A stretch of 64,000 bases of DNA from Umezawaea sp049997955 (GTDB taxonomy: Bacteria > Actinomycetota > Actinomycetes > Mycobacteriales > Pseudonocardiaceae). Below, piece after piece: positions 54,958 to 63,473 of this stretch. Numbering within the stretch: position 1 is the first letter of the stretch; each line of letters opens with the position of its first letter. The notes beneath the pieces are model-generated. The model ran no database searches, had not been told where the DNA came from, and saw only the letters and a list, made by a program, of their open reading frames with translations. The position numbers were made by a program, and so were the translations under genes. Location of the stretch: the NCBI GenBank assembly GCA_049997955.1, contig JAEBDY010000019.1, positions 1 through 64,000 on the forward strand. Reading direction: 5' to 3'.

Positions 54958-56235
54958 TCAGCCGACCGCGCCCGTTGGTGCGGGGGACGTTTTCGCGGGT
55001 CGGGCGAGGATGAGCAGGCCCACCATGGACAGCGCGACGCACGTGATCATCAGCAGGGCCATCGGCACTGCGGTGTGCTCGCCGCCGAGCCCGGCGATCG
55101 GGGCGATGACGCCGGCGGCGGTCCACTGGACGAAGCCGAGAACCGCCGAGCCGGTGCCGGGGTGCTCGGGGACCTCCGCGGAGGCCAGTGCGCCGCCGTT
55201 GGGGCCGATGAGGCCTTGCGCGGTCATGAGCACGGCGAAGCAGACGATCGCGAGCGGCAGTGGGGTGTCCCACCACAGCGCACCGGCGAGCATCGCCACG
55301 CCGGCGAGCAGGGCGGCGATCTGTCCGGCGGCGATGACCTTGCGTGTCGCGACGCGTCCGGCGAGCCGGGCGGCGATCAGCGCGGCGATCGTCATGCCGG
55401 TGGCGTTGGCGGCGAAGTCCGCCGAGTACGCGACCGGGGACATTCCGTTCATCGACTGCAGCACGAACGCCGAGGTCGCCACGTAGGCGAACACCGCACC
55501 CATCGCGGACCCACTGACCAGCACGTAACCGATGTAGCGGCGCTGCCGCAGCACCTGTCGTCCGTTGGTCACGAACGCCCGCAGGCCGCCGCCGTGCCGC
55601 CGCTCGACCGGCAGCGTCTCCGGTACGGCTACCAGTACGGCGAGGATCATCGCGACGCCCATGGCCGCGACGGCCCAGAACGACATTCGCCAGTGCGACA
55701 GCTGCAGGATGACCGCGCCGAGCAGCGGCCCGACGATCGGCGCGATGCCGCCGACGGCCGCGATGACGTTCAGGATGCGCACCAGCCGGGCGCCACGAGC
55801 GAGGTCGACGATGACGGCCCGGCCGATCACCATGGCCCAGCCGCCGGCGAAGCCCTGCACGAACCGTCCCGCCATCATGACCCCGATGGAGGGCGTGAGA
55901 GCGCACACGACCGAGGCGACCGTCATGACAACGATCGAGGCGATCAGCAGCCTCCGGCGGCCGTGCTGGTCGGACACCGGGCCGCCGATGAGCTGTCCGA
56001 GGGCCATGCCGACGAAGAACGTGGTCAGAGTCAGCTGGACCTGCGTCGCCGTCGCCGACAGGTCACCCGCGACGCGGGGGAACGCCGGCACGTACATGTC
56101 GGTGGCCAACGGCGCGATCGCCGTCAGCAAGACCACGGTGGCGACCAGGCCGGCCGTGAGCCGAGCCTGGCGACGCACCGGGCCGGACACGCCCCTGTCG
56201 ACCGGCGACACCGGCGCGGAGATCAGTGAAGGCAT
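54958..56235 (-). CDS. MFS drug-resistance transporter, Bcr/CflA type
   Basis: 425 aa with twelve predicted helices. The N-terminal signature LATDMYVPAFPRVAGDLSAT, VQLTLTTFFVGMALGQLIGG PVSDQHGRRRLL (the loop 2-3 GxxSDxxGRR motif) and ALTPSIGVMMAGRFVQGFAG are typical of Bcr/CflA exporters, which pump bicyclomycin-, chloramphenicol- or sulphonamide-type drugs by proton antiport. An upstream ATG (56283) would add 16 hydrophobic residues but lies on the palindrome at 56287, so I prefer 56235. It is divergent from the MmyB-type regulator. Confidence 0.88.
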   Translation of the reverse strand: MPSLISAPVSPVDRGVSGPVRRQARLTAGLVATVVLLTAIAPLATDMYVPAFPRVAGDLSATATQVQLTLTTFFVGMALGQLIGGPVSDQHGRRRLLIASIVVMTVASVVCALTPSIGVMMAGRFVQGFAGGWAMVIGRAVIVDLARGARLVRILNVIAAVGGIAPIVGPLLGAVILQLSHWRMSFWAVAAMGVAMILAVLVAVPETLPVERRHGGGLRAFVTNGRQVLRQRRYIGYVLVSGSAMGAVFAYVATSAFVLQSMNGMSPVAYSADFAANATGMTIAALIAARLAGRVATRKVIAAGQIAALLAGVAMLAGALWWDTPLPLAIVCFAVLMTAQGLIGPNGGALASAEVPEHPGTGSAVLGFVQWTAAGVIAPIAGLGGEHTAVPMALLMITCVALSMVGLLILARPAKTSPAPTGAVG

Positions 56236-56286
56236 GTATCCGAGCAAACCCGCCGCGAGCGGCACGAAGAAGACACCAGCCATAGG

Positions 56287-56301
56287 TGTACTGGCAGTAC
56301 A
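56287..56301. promoter_or_regulatory. Palindrome in the divergent MFS/regulator promoter
   Basis: TGTACTGGCAGTACA is symmetric about its central base (TGTACTG-G-CAGTACA). It lies between the exporter and the regulator starts, 37 bases before the regulator GTG. It is a likely operator for that regulator. Confidence 0.6.
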
Positions 56302-56337
56302 TCCCAGTTCAGCGGGATGCGTCGTACCGTCGAGACC

Positions 56338-57213
56338 GTGAACAACCGAGCCGAAGTGCACGACTTCCTCACCTCTCGGCGCGCCAAGGTCACGCCCGAG
56401 CAGGCCGGCCTGCCGACCGCGGGGCAGCGCCGCGTCCCCGGGCTGCGCCGTACCGAGGTGGCCGCGCTGGCCGGGATGAGCGTGGAGTACTACGCCAAAC
56501 TCGAGCGCGGTCAGCTCGCCGGGGTCTCTCCCGGTGTGCTGGAGGCGGTCGCCCGCGCCTTGCAACTGGACGACGCCGAGCGCGCCCACCTGCTGCGCCT
56601 GGCACAGCAGGCCAACGGCAGCGGCGCACTGTTGCGCCCCACCCGCAAGCCGAAACAGCGCACGATCCGGCCCAGCCTGCAGTGGTCGCTCGACAGCGTC
56701 ACCGCCCCGGCGATCGTGGTGAACCTGCGTCAGGACTTGCTCGCCGCGAACCTGCTCGGCCGCGCGATGTACAGCGACGTCTACACCGACTCAGCCGGTG
56801 TGCCGAACTTCGGCCGGTTCACTTTCCTCGAGCCCGTCGCGCGCCGGTTCTACCCGAACTGGAACCTCGCCGCCGACATGCTCGTGGCGAATCTGCGCAC
56901 CGCCGCGGGCGTCGATCCGCACGACAAAGGCCTGCACGACCTCGTGGGCGAGCTGTCCACCCGCAGCGACGAGTTCCGCCGCCGCTGGGGCGCGCACAAC
57001 GTCCGCATCCACGGCACCGGCAGGAAAACCTTCCACCACCACGTCGTCGGAGACCTCGACCTGGCGTACGAGAGCATGGAACTGCGGGCCGAGCCGGATC
57101 TCGTCATGACGATCTACACCGCCGAACCCGATTCGCCGACCGCACAGGCGCTGTCTCTGCTCGCCTCCTGGGCAGCCACCGAGACCAGCACCTTGTCATC
57201 GCCCGAACGCTGA
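56338..57213 (+). CDS. MmyB-type XRE transcriptional regulator
   Basis: 291 aa. Residues 1-95 hold the helix-turn-helix domain: EVHDFLTSRRAKVTPEQAG, RRVPGLRRTEVAALAGMSVE YYAKLERGQ, then VLEAVARALQLDDAERAHLL. The C-terminal 180 residues are the MmyB-like ligand domain (VVNLRQDLLAANLLGRAMY; FLEPVARRFYPNWNLAADML; YTAEPDSPTAQALSLLASW), which binds fatty-acid-like ligands in characterised relatives. It is divergent from an MFS exporter/hydrolase operon, the standard arrangement for a local repressor or activator. GTG 56338 is the start that places the usual RxEVxxFLxxRRAxxxPE motif at the N-terminus; ATG 56317 is the alternative. Confidence 0.9.
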   Translation: MNNRAEVHDFLTSRRAKVTPEQAGLPTAGQRRVPGLRRTEVAALAGMSVEYYAKLERGQLAGVSPGVLEAVARALQLDDAERAHLLRLAQQANGSGALLRPTRKPKQRTIRPSLQWSLDSVTAPAIVVNLRQDLLAANLLGRAMYSDVYTDSAGVPNFGRFTFLEPVARRFYPNWNLAADMLVANLRTAAGVDPHDKGLHDLVGELSTRSDEFRRRWGAHNVRIHGTGRKTFHHHVVGDLDLAYESMELRAEPDLVMTIYTAEPDSPTAQALSLLASWAATETSTLSSPER

Positions 57214-57294
57214 GTACCGCGCATAACCGCGCCGATGGCGGATGCCTACAGGATCCGGCTGCACGCACGGCGCGATGCTGCTGCCTGACAAACG

Positions 57295-57407
57295 ACGTGG
57301 GGACGGACGCCGAGGCGCCGGGAACCGGACGGCATCCCAGCCTGCTCGGGGGTGATCTTCGCCCGCCGCGAGGTGAGTAACTCGCGGACCTCTCGACTGT
57401 TGTCCAC
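57295..57407 (-). pseudogene. N-terminal fragment of a second MmyB-type regulator
   Basis: On the minus strand from a GTG at 57407: VDNSREVRELLTSRRAKITP EQAGMPSGSRR. This parallels the start of the regulator at 56338 (VNNRAEVHDFLTSRRAKVTP). After about 30 codons the frame breaks. It lies in inverted orientation 80 bases past its intact relative. Confidence 0.7.
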
Positions 57408-58527
57408 GACACCGACGGTACGTGCCGAGGACAAGCCCCAGGGGGTACTTCGGGTACACGTCTTGATGGTGACTCGGTTAGCGGGCGGCGAGCGGGTTAC
57501 CTGAATGCCGTGGTGCTCGGTCAGCGCCGTGGACGTCGGCGACCTCGACGACCCGTACGCGGCGGTCGACTCCCTCGACCCGGACAGCAGCGCCCTGCAC
57601 GAATTCCAGGTCGCCTCCGCCAACGAACCGCACACGAAGATGACCCACGAGTTGGGGGAGTGGATCCTCGACCGGCTTCCGAGGTGACCCGGTGGGTGGC
57701 GGCCCGCGTTCGGTGGACCGCCACCTCTGGCTCGACCGGGGCCAGCGCGGTGCGTTGAGCGGCGTCGGTCGGTAGCGAGGCCGGTTTCGGGTGCGGCTCG
57801 GGCGTCGTGCCGACGGATGAACGAGACGACGGCGGTGTTCTGCTCGCGTGGGTGAGGTCGTCGGCGCCCTTGGCGGAGAAGTAGCGCAGGGCGGTGAACT
57901 CGGCCTCGAGCCAGTTAGACCAACAGCCGTAGATTAGCAAGGACCCAGAGCGACGGCGTTGTTCCCGGCCCGGCCGCGGACGTCGGGACGACGGCGGGGG
58001 AGAAGCCGCCCATGGTCGGGTGCACGGTGTTGTCGGATCATCGGCGCAGAACTGGTCGTCCTGCTGCCGCGCGCGCCGGCCGCGCCAACACCAGTGACAC
58101 TCCCACGACCCAAGCCGGGGCGTCATTGTCGGAAGCGACCGATTTGGTCGTCACCGCGTTCCGGGCCGCCCGCCTCAATGAACCCCCAGCCCACTGCGTG
58201 TCGCTGGCCCACTTATGCACCAATGCGCAGCAGGTCCTCGACCTCGCCGGCTATTTCTGACCAGCGCACACCCCCGGTACTGCCCGGCCCGCCTTTCCGA
58301 GCCGACTGTCCCAACGCTACGCACGTGACATCGACCGGAGCTGGACACGATCAGGCTGGTCTGCGTTTCGATCTCTGGTTGCCGCGGATGGCGGCCACTC
58401 GAGCACCGGGTCCGTCGACTGGGCGGCGTCAACCGCTCTGGGGCGTTGTTGACGCCGTGGGATTGCCCTGCCCGCCTCCGGTGTTGACACGCGGTCCTGG
58501 ACGATCGTCGGTGTTGTCTGATGGTGG
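57408..58527. other. Gene-poor stretch with remnants
   Basis: A plus-strand frame at 57505-57687 encodes 60 residues ending VASANEPHTKMTHELGEWIL DRLPR, perhaps the tail of a lost gene. At about 57780-57945 the minus strand has YGCWSNWLEAEFTALRYFSA, an IS630-type transposase end (compare SYGSWLNRIEAxFTALRYF). Nothing intact between it and the TetR gene. Confidence 0.5.
57780..57945 (-). mobile_element. IS630-like transposase C-terminal remnant
   Basis: LIYGCWSNWLEAEFTALRYF SAKGADDLTH, followed after a frame change by EQNTAVVSFIRRHDARA, is the last 60 residues of an IS630-family transposase. Catalytic Glu is in LEAEF. It differs from the other IS630 elements in the window. Confidence 0.65.
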
Positions 58528-59109
58528 TCAGGAGTGGGGTCGGGGCTGCTGGACGAGTCCGGCCACGGCGGCCACCACCGCGGCCCGGCGGTCGCTGCTG
58601 GATTGGCAGCCGTGGTCCGGTTCCAGCGCTTTCAGTGACCAGGCTGCGGTGTTCCAGCTGATCACCACCGCGATCACCATGGCCATCAGTTCCGCAGGCG
58701 GGACGTCGGTGCGGATCCGGCCGGCCTTCTGAGCGGCTTCGATCTCGAGGACTCTTTGGCGGTAGCCCTCGACCTCGGAAGCGACGGACTGCTCGCGCTC
58801 CAGCCCTGACCACAGGTAGAGCCGCCGGATGTGCGGCCACTTCTCCAGCCGGTCGAACAGTTCGCCGGCGTAGCCGACCAGGTGATCGTCACCGAAGGTG
58901 ATCGACGCCGCCAGTTGGAGAAAGCTGTCGGAGACGACCTTGTCGAACAGCTCTTCCTTGGTGCCGAAGTGCATGTAGATCGACCGCTTGTTGGCGCGGG
59001 CGTTCTCGGCGATGCGGTCGACCCTGGCGCCCGCCAAGCCGTACGTGGCGAACTCGGCAACCGCCGCTTCCATGAGTCGTCGCTTGGTCTCCGTGGCATC
59101 AGGTGGCAT
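58528..59109 (-). CDS. TetR-family transcriptional regulator
   Basis: 193 aa from ATG 59109. Residues 8-55: ETKRRLMEAAVAEFATYGLA GARVDRIAENARANKRSIYM HFGTKEELF, the TetR DNA-binding domain. The C-terminal part is the TetR_C_33-like ligand domain (LYLWSGLEREQSVASEVEGY, then MVIAVVISWNTAAWSL). It is divergent from the SDR gene at 59202 with a strong sigma-70-like promoter and repeated TATCCAG sequence between them, so it very likely represses the SDR pair and itself. Confidence 0.9.
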   Translation of the reverse strand: MPPDATETKRRLMEAAVAEFATYGLAGARVDRIAENARANKRSIYMHFGTKEELFDKVVSDSFLQLAASITFGDDHLVGYAGELFDRLEKWPHIRRLYLWSGLEREQSVASEVEGYRQRVLEIEAAQKAGRIRTDVPPAELMAMVIAVVISWNTAAWSLKALEPDHGCQSSSDRRAAVVAAVAGLVQQPRPHS

Positions 59110-59119
59110 GCGCCCATCG

Positions 59120-59184
59120 TACATAACTATCCAGGTATTGACACCCTGGATCGACGCTGTGTATGAATGTATCCAGTTACTTAC
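59120..59184 (+). promoter_or_regulatory. Promoter and probable TetR operators for the SDR operon
   Basis: TTGACA at 59138-59143 and TATGAA at 59162-59167 are spaced by 18 bases, a good -35/-10 pair reading toward the SDR gene. Copies of TATCCAG flank the promoter on both sides (near 59128 and 59170), with the inverse CTGGAT in the spacer. The region is much more AT-rich than its surroundings. Confidence 0.7.
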
Positions 59185-59201
59185 ATAGTTGGGAGCAAGG
59201 C

Positions 59202-60059
59202 ATGACCCGCACCTGGTTCATCACCGGCACGTCCTCCGGCTTCGGCCGTGAACTCACCGAACAACTGCTCGTACGAGGAGACCGTGTTGCCGCCACCGCG
59301 CGACGAACGGAGTCTTTGGACGACCTGGCGGCCCGCTACGGCGAGCAGCTCTGGCGGGCCCGCCTGGACGTCACTGACACGGCTGCGCTGCGCGAGGTCG
59401 TGGACCGCGCGTTCGCCGATCTGGGTCGTATCGACGTGGTGGTGTCCAACGCCGGTTACGGCCTGTTCGGGGCACCGGAGGAACTCACCGACGAGCAGAT
59501 CGACCGGCAGATCGCGACCAACCTGACGGCGTCGATCCAGCTCGCCCGCGCCACCACTCCGCACCTGCGGCGCCAGGGCGGCGGCCGGTACATCCAGATC
59601 GCCAGCGTCGGAGGTCAGGTCGCCTTCCCCGCGATGAGCCTGTACCACGCCACCAAGTGGGGAATCGAGGGGTTCTGGGAGTCCTCCGCCGCCGAGCTCG
59701 CGCCGTTCGGCATCGGCGTGACGCTCGTCGAGCCCGGCGTGTCCCGCACCAACTTCGGTGGTGGCAGCGCGGTTCTCGGCCCGCCGTTGCCCGAGTACGC
59801 CGACGGCCCGTCGGGGCAACTGCGCCGCATGTTGTCCGGTGAACTGCCGCCGCTGCCCGCGCCCGGCGACCCAGCCAAGATCGTGGCGGCCATCATCGCC
59901 TCCGCCGACCAGGCCGAGGCGCCGTTGCGGCTGACGCTGGGCTCCGACGCCTACGCGCTGGCGACCGCCGCCCTGCGCGCCCGCCTCGAAGCCGTGGAGG
60001 CCGGGCGGGACCTCGCCCACTCCACCGACGCCGACGACGTCCTCGCCTCCGCCAACTGA
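59202..60059 (+). CDS. Short-chain dehydrogenase/reductase
   Basis: 285 aa. ATG 59202 follows GGGAGCAAGG. TWFITGTSSGFGRELTEQLL (TGxxxGxG), VVVSNAGYGLFGAPEEL (NAG), IQIASVGGQVAF (Ser) and MSLYHATKWGIEGFWESSAA (Tyr/Lys) follow in the order of classical SDRs of the oxidoreductase type often controlled by a divergent TetR. The second SDR follows 44 bases later and should be co-transcribed. Substrate unknown. Confidence 0.92.
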   Translation: MTRTWFITGTSSGFGRELTEQLLVRGDRVAATARRTESLDDLAARYGEQLWRARLDVTDTAALREVVDRAFADLGRIDVVVSNAGYGLFGAPEELTDEQIDRQIATNLTASIQLARATTPHLRRQGGGRYIQIASVGGQVAFPAMSLYHATKWGIEGFWESSAAELAPFGIGVTLVEPGVSRTNFGGGSAVLGPPLPEYADGPSGQLRRMLSGELPPLPAPGDPAKIVAAIIASADQAEAPLRLTLGSDAYALATAALRARLEAVEAGRDLAHSTDADDVLASAN

Positions 60060-60103
60060 CATCCGGCCCTGCCGGGGCCACCTAACAACTTACGGAGCTC
60101 CTC

Positions 60104-60841
60104 ATGTTCGACTTCACTGGTAAGACCGTCCTCGTCACCGGCGCCTCCGGCGCGCTGGGCACCACGCTGGCCGTTCAATTCGCCCAGGCCGGCGCGAACG
60201 TCGTCGCCGCCTCTCGCAGCCGCTACGACGAGGTCGCGGAGAAGGCAGGCGGCAACAGCATCGGCGTCCGCCTCGACGTCACCAGCGAGACCGACTGGGC
60301 CGACGCGATCACCCACGTCGAGAACACCTTCGGCCCGCTGGACATCCTCATCAACAACGCCGCCTACCTGAGCATCGGCACCACCGAGAGCATCCCGCTC
60401 GACGAGTTCCGGCGTGTGCTCGACACCAACCTCACTGGCGCACTGCTCGGCATCCGCGCCGCCGCCCCCTCCATGCGCAAGGCCGCCGGCGGCGCCATCG
60501 TCAACATCAACTCCATCGCCGGACTCAACCCCGCCCCAGGGCTGGTCGCCTACAGCAGCAGCAAATGGGCTCTGCGCGGCCTCATGCGCGCAGCCGCCAA
60601 GGAACTCGCCCGCGACAACATCCGGGTCAACGCGGTACACCCCGGCATCATCGAAACCCCCTTGGCGTACGCGCCTGACGGCAGCCCCATCGTCCCCGTC
60701 GACAACCTCGCGGTCCCCCGCAACGCCGCCCCCGAGGAAATCGCCGACTTCATCCTGTTCATCGCCTCCGACCAGGCGCGATTCGCCACCGGCACCGAAA
60801 TCCTCGCCGACGGCGGCTACGGACTCGGCGCCATCGCCTGA
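60104..60841 (+). CDS. Short-chain dehydrogenase/reductase (3-oxoacyl-reductase/hydroxysteroid-dehydrogenase-like)
   Basis: 245 aa, the standard length for FabG-like SDRs. Start ATG 60104 after ACGGAGCTC. KTVLVTGASGALGTTLAVQF, DILINNAAYLS (NNA), IVNINSIAGLNPAPGLVAYS SSKWALRG (Ser, Tyr, Lys) and a C-terminal FATGTEILADGGYGLG. It would use NAD(P)H on a keto or hydroxy substrate. Second gene of the TetR-controlled pair. Confidence 0.92.
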   Translation: MFDFTGKTVLVTGASGALGTTLAVQFAQAGANVVAASRSRYDEVAEKAGGNSIGVRLDVTSETDWADAITHVENTFGPLDILINNAAYLSIGTTESIPLDEFRRVLDTNLTGALLGIRAAAPSMRKAAGGAIVNINSIAGLNPAPGLVAYSSSKWALRGLMRAAAKELARDNIRVNAVHPGIIETPLAYAPDGSPIVPVDNLAVPRNAAPEEIADFILFIASDQARFATGTEILADGGYGLGAIA

Positions 60842-61439
60842 CAACACCCTCCGAAGGCACCTGACCACGTAATGGCTCACCAGCGCGGCACCAGTCGCGC
60901 CTGACGGCCGTCGCAGTGCGCCGCCATCGTCCACGGCGGTGCACTGCAACAGCCAGATCCCGCCATCAGCCGGCACCTGCCGCGCATCGGCGGACGCACA
61001 TCGGCCCGGCCGATCGGGTACGCCAAGGACAGATCCGATCCACTGGTGCGCCCAGCACCGACACACCCCCGGCTCCACCTCGGCACCAGCCGAACGTCAG
61101 CTGCTTGCTCCCGAGATCGGACAGCACGCACAACGACAGAAGATTCGGACTTCTCGGGAGTGACGACCACAAGTTCCTGCAGGTGTTCATCGCCCTGCGC
61201 GCCGAGTCCTGATCCGCGGAGTGCGGGCGCCCCGACGGTCCGAGGTGGTCGCCAGCCGAACGATCGGGCCGCCCTGTGCCGCCTGACAGCGCGACCGGCG
61301 TCGCGCAGTCATTGCCGACGCCGCGCTTCCAACAGGATCCCCACCTCACGCAGCACGACGTAGGCGTCCGGCTCGGTGCGCGTCAGCACCACCACCTATT
61401 TGCTTCAAGCCGCAACACTTCTTCGACATGGAGGTTCCT
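60842..61439. other. Stretch without recognisable gene
   Basis: Neither strand shows a coding region with family motifs. GGAGGTTCCT at 61430 is the ribosome-binding site for the following pseudogene. Confidence 0.5.
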
Positions 61440-62305
61440 GTGAAGGCCATCCGATTCCACGAATACGGTGGACCGCTCACCTTCGAAGACGCCCCGGAGC
61501 CGGTCGACGGGCCGGGCAGCACCGTGATCACCGTCGCCGCCACCGCGTTCAACCCGGTCGACCTCTTGATCCACGACGGTTTCCGGCAACCGCCACTGCC
61601 GCACATCCCCAGGGTCGAGGTGTCCGGCACCACCCCGACGGTCGCCCGGTGATCGCGGTCCTGCCGATGAACGCCGCAGGCGGCGCGGCCGAGCTGGTCG
61701 CCGTACCTGACCACCTGCTCGCGCCCGCGCCCGCGCCCTCCAGTCTTCCGCTGGTCGACGCCGCGGCGATCCCGGCAGGCACCCTGACCGCCTGGCAGGC
61801 GGTCGTCGAGCACGCCGACGTGCAGCCCGGGCAAAGGGTGCTGGTCAACGGCGCGGGCGGCTGGGTCGGCGGCTTCACCGTGCAGTTCGCCAAGGAGCGC
61901 GGCGCCACGGTCGTCGCCACCGCGAGCCCTCGCAGCACCGAGGCGGTCCGTGCGGCCGGTGCCGACCAGATCGTCGACTACACCAGTGTCGACCTGGCCG
62001 CAGCCGTCGAGCCGGTCGACGTGGTGATCAACCTGGTCAGCGGGGCGACCGGCCTGACGCGACTGGTCCGTTCCGGCGGCGTCCTGGTCAGCGCCGTCGG
62101 CCCCACCGAGCCGGCGGACGGCGTACGCGTCAGCGAGTTGTACGTCCGCGGCGACGCCGCGCAACTGACCGAGATCTCCCGGCGCGTCGACGCGGGCGAG
62201 ATCCGGATCGACGTCTCCGAACGCCACCCCGTCGCCAGCCTGCCCGAGATCTTCGCCCGCGCCGCGAAGGGCGAACTCCGCGGCAAGGTGGTCCTGGTGC
62301 CCTGA
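61440..62305 (+). pseudogene. Zinc-independent quinone oxidoreductase (MDR family), internally deleted and frameshifted
   Basis: GTG 61440 begins KAIRFHEYGGPLTFEDAPEP, FNPVDLLIHDGF, LPHIPRVEVSGT, a standard MDR N-terminus. At about 61632 about 20 residues that should hold the VEAVGxxVxxxxxGDxV region are missing and the frame changes. The rest is clean: GTLTAWQAVVEHADVQPGQR VLVNGAGGWVGGFTVQFAK (nucleotide-binding loop), VVINLVSGATGLTRLVRSGG. It is probably not functional. The coding quality of both halves suggests recent loss. Confidence 0.75.
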
Positions 62306-63015
62306 GAGGACGTTGCGCACCGTGGGAGCCGGTGAGCTTGTGGGCGAACTTCCGCCACGGCTGGTTGCGGCCAGGCCATGATCAGGTAGTCCTCAACCGG
62401 GCTGGTGCCAGTAGCGTCAGGCGCGGTGTCGCGTCCACGCGCATGAACGCGGACGCGGTAGGTGCTTGATCCGGTGATTGTGAGCGGTGGGAGCGTCGGC
62501 ACGCACGTCCGTGGCGGCGGTCATCGACACTTCGACTTCACGCGCGATGACGTCGTCGGTCACGAAGGTCGGTCTGGAACCGGTGTCATGCCACGACCCA
62601 GACGAAGAGCTCGTCTCCGTCGAGAACGCGCTCAGTGCGGCAGAGGTCTCCGAAACCGTTGAAGAGTGCCCGCCGCCGCTGTTCTCCCCGACAGGGATCG
62701 TGCAGACGCTCCAGCCGAATGCTCCGCTTCCCTTGCCCAGCGCGCTGATCTGGCACCACGAAGACGTCGGTCCAGGCGACTCCGCCTGACCCCGAAGCAC
62801 CTTCAACTCCAGCGTCACTCGGCTTGATTGACGACCCGGTCGAAGTAATCGATCGTCGTCTATGCCTTCCGAGACATGGTCACCTACAACGGCGGACGCC
62901 TGCTCACCTGCCGAACCTGGCCAGCTTCCGGACCTGCTTGTCGAGCACGGGACGACGGCCGAGGACCCCGGTACGAGCAGCGCTCGCGATGCCGATCACG
63001 CCGTCACCGGAGCGT
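62306..63015. other. Stretch with no firm gene
   Basis: Open frames on both strands at 62417-62818 are Ser/Thr-rich and lack motifs. One minus-strand segment (GFGDLCRTERVLDGDELFVW) looks protein-like but stops at once. I assign nothing. Confidence 0.4.
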
Positions 63016-63285
63016 TCATCGGACCGGTTTCAAGGCCATCACGGGGATGACCCGGCTGGTGCCGCGCTGGTAGTCCCCGAAACCGGGGTGAAGCTCTGCT
63101 TGGCGGGCGTAGACCCGATCCCGCTCGGGTCCGCGCAGTTCGACGGCGCGCACCGCGATCTTCTCGGCGCCGACTTCGATCGTGGTGTCCGGGTTGGCTC
63201 TGAGGTTGTGGTACCAAGCCGGATTGCTGTCCGCGCCGCCCTTCGTGGCGAGGACGAAGCAGAGCCCCTTCTTCGTCAGGTAGGG
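63016..63285 (-). pseudogene. F420-dependent nitroreductase-family (DDN-like) protein, C-terminal part
   Basis: The minus strand encodes LCFVLATKGGADSNPAWYHN LRANPDTTIEVGAEK and ERDRVYARQAELHPGFGDYQ to TSRVIPVMALKPVR. This is the conserved second half of the DDN/deazaflavin-dependent nitroreductase family (SKGGAxxxPAWYxNLxAxP). The N-terminal half is replaced by MFS sequence, so the gene is dead. Confidence 0.75.
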
Positions 63286-63404
63286 CCGACCGAGGTCACC
63301 GCACTGCCGAGCCTGCTCGAGGTTTCCCCGATCCACAGTGCGCGGAAGTTGGCCTGACGGAGCAGGCCACCCCATCGCCGGTCACGGGCCGTGGGTTTGG
63401 GCAT
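63276..63404 (-). pseudogene. MFS transporter, N-terminal fragment
   Basis: From an ATG at 63404: KPTARDRRWGGLLRQANFRA LWIGETSSRLGSAVTSVG, the amphipathic start and first helix motif (FRxLWxGxTxSxLG) of EntS-type MFS exporters. It then stops at the junction with the nitroreductase remnant. Confidence 0.65.
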
Positions 63405-63473
63405 GGCGTCTCCAGTAACTGTCGCAACACACGGGTGCCAGTGACAAGATAGGCAAGGGATGTAACCGGTCGC

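Noticed and set aside
53477..55486. 669-codon plus-strand frame over the hydrolase and exporter genes
   Set aside because: Both minus-strand genes have clear signal, catalytic and membrane motifs. The plus frame has none.
62417..62818. 134-codon Ser/Thr-rich minus-strand frame as a gene
   Set aside because: No motif, no good ribosome-binding site, and the opposite strand and other registers are equally open.
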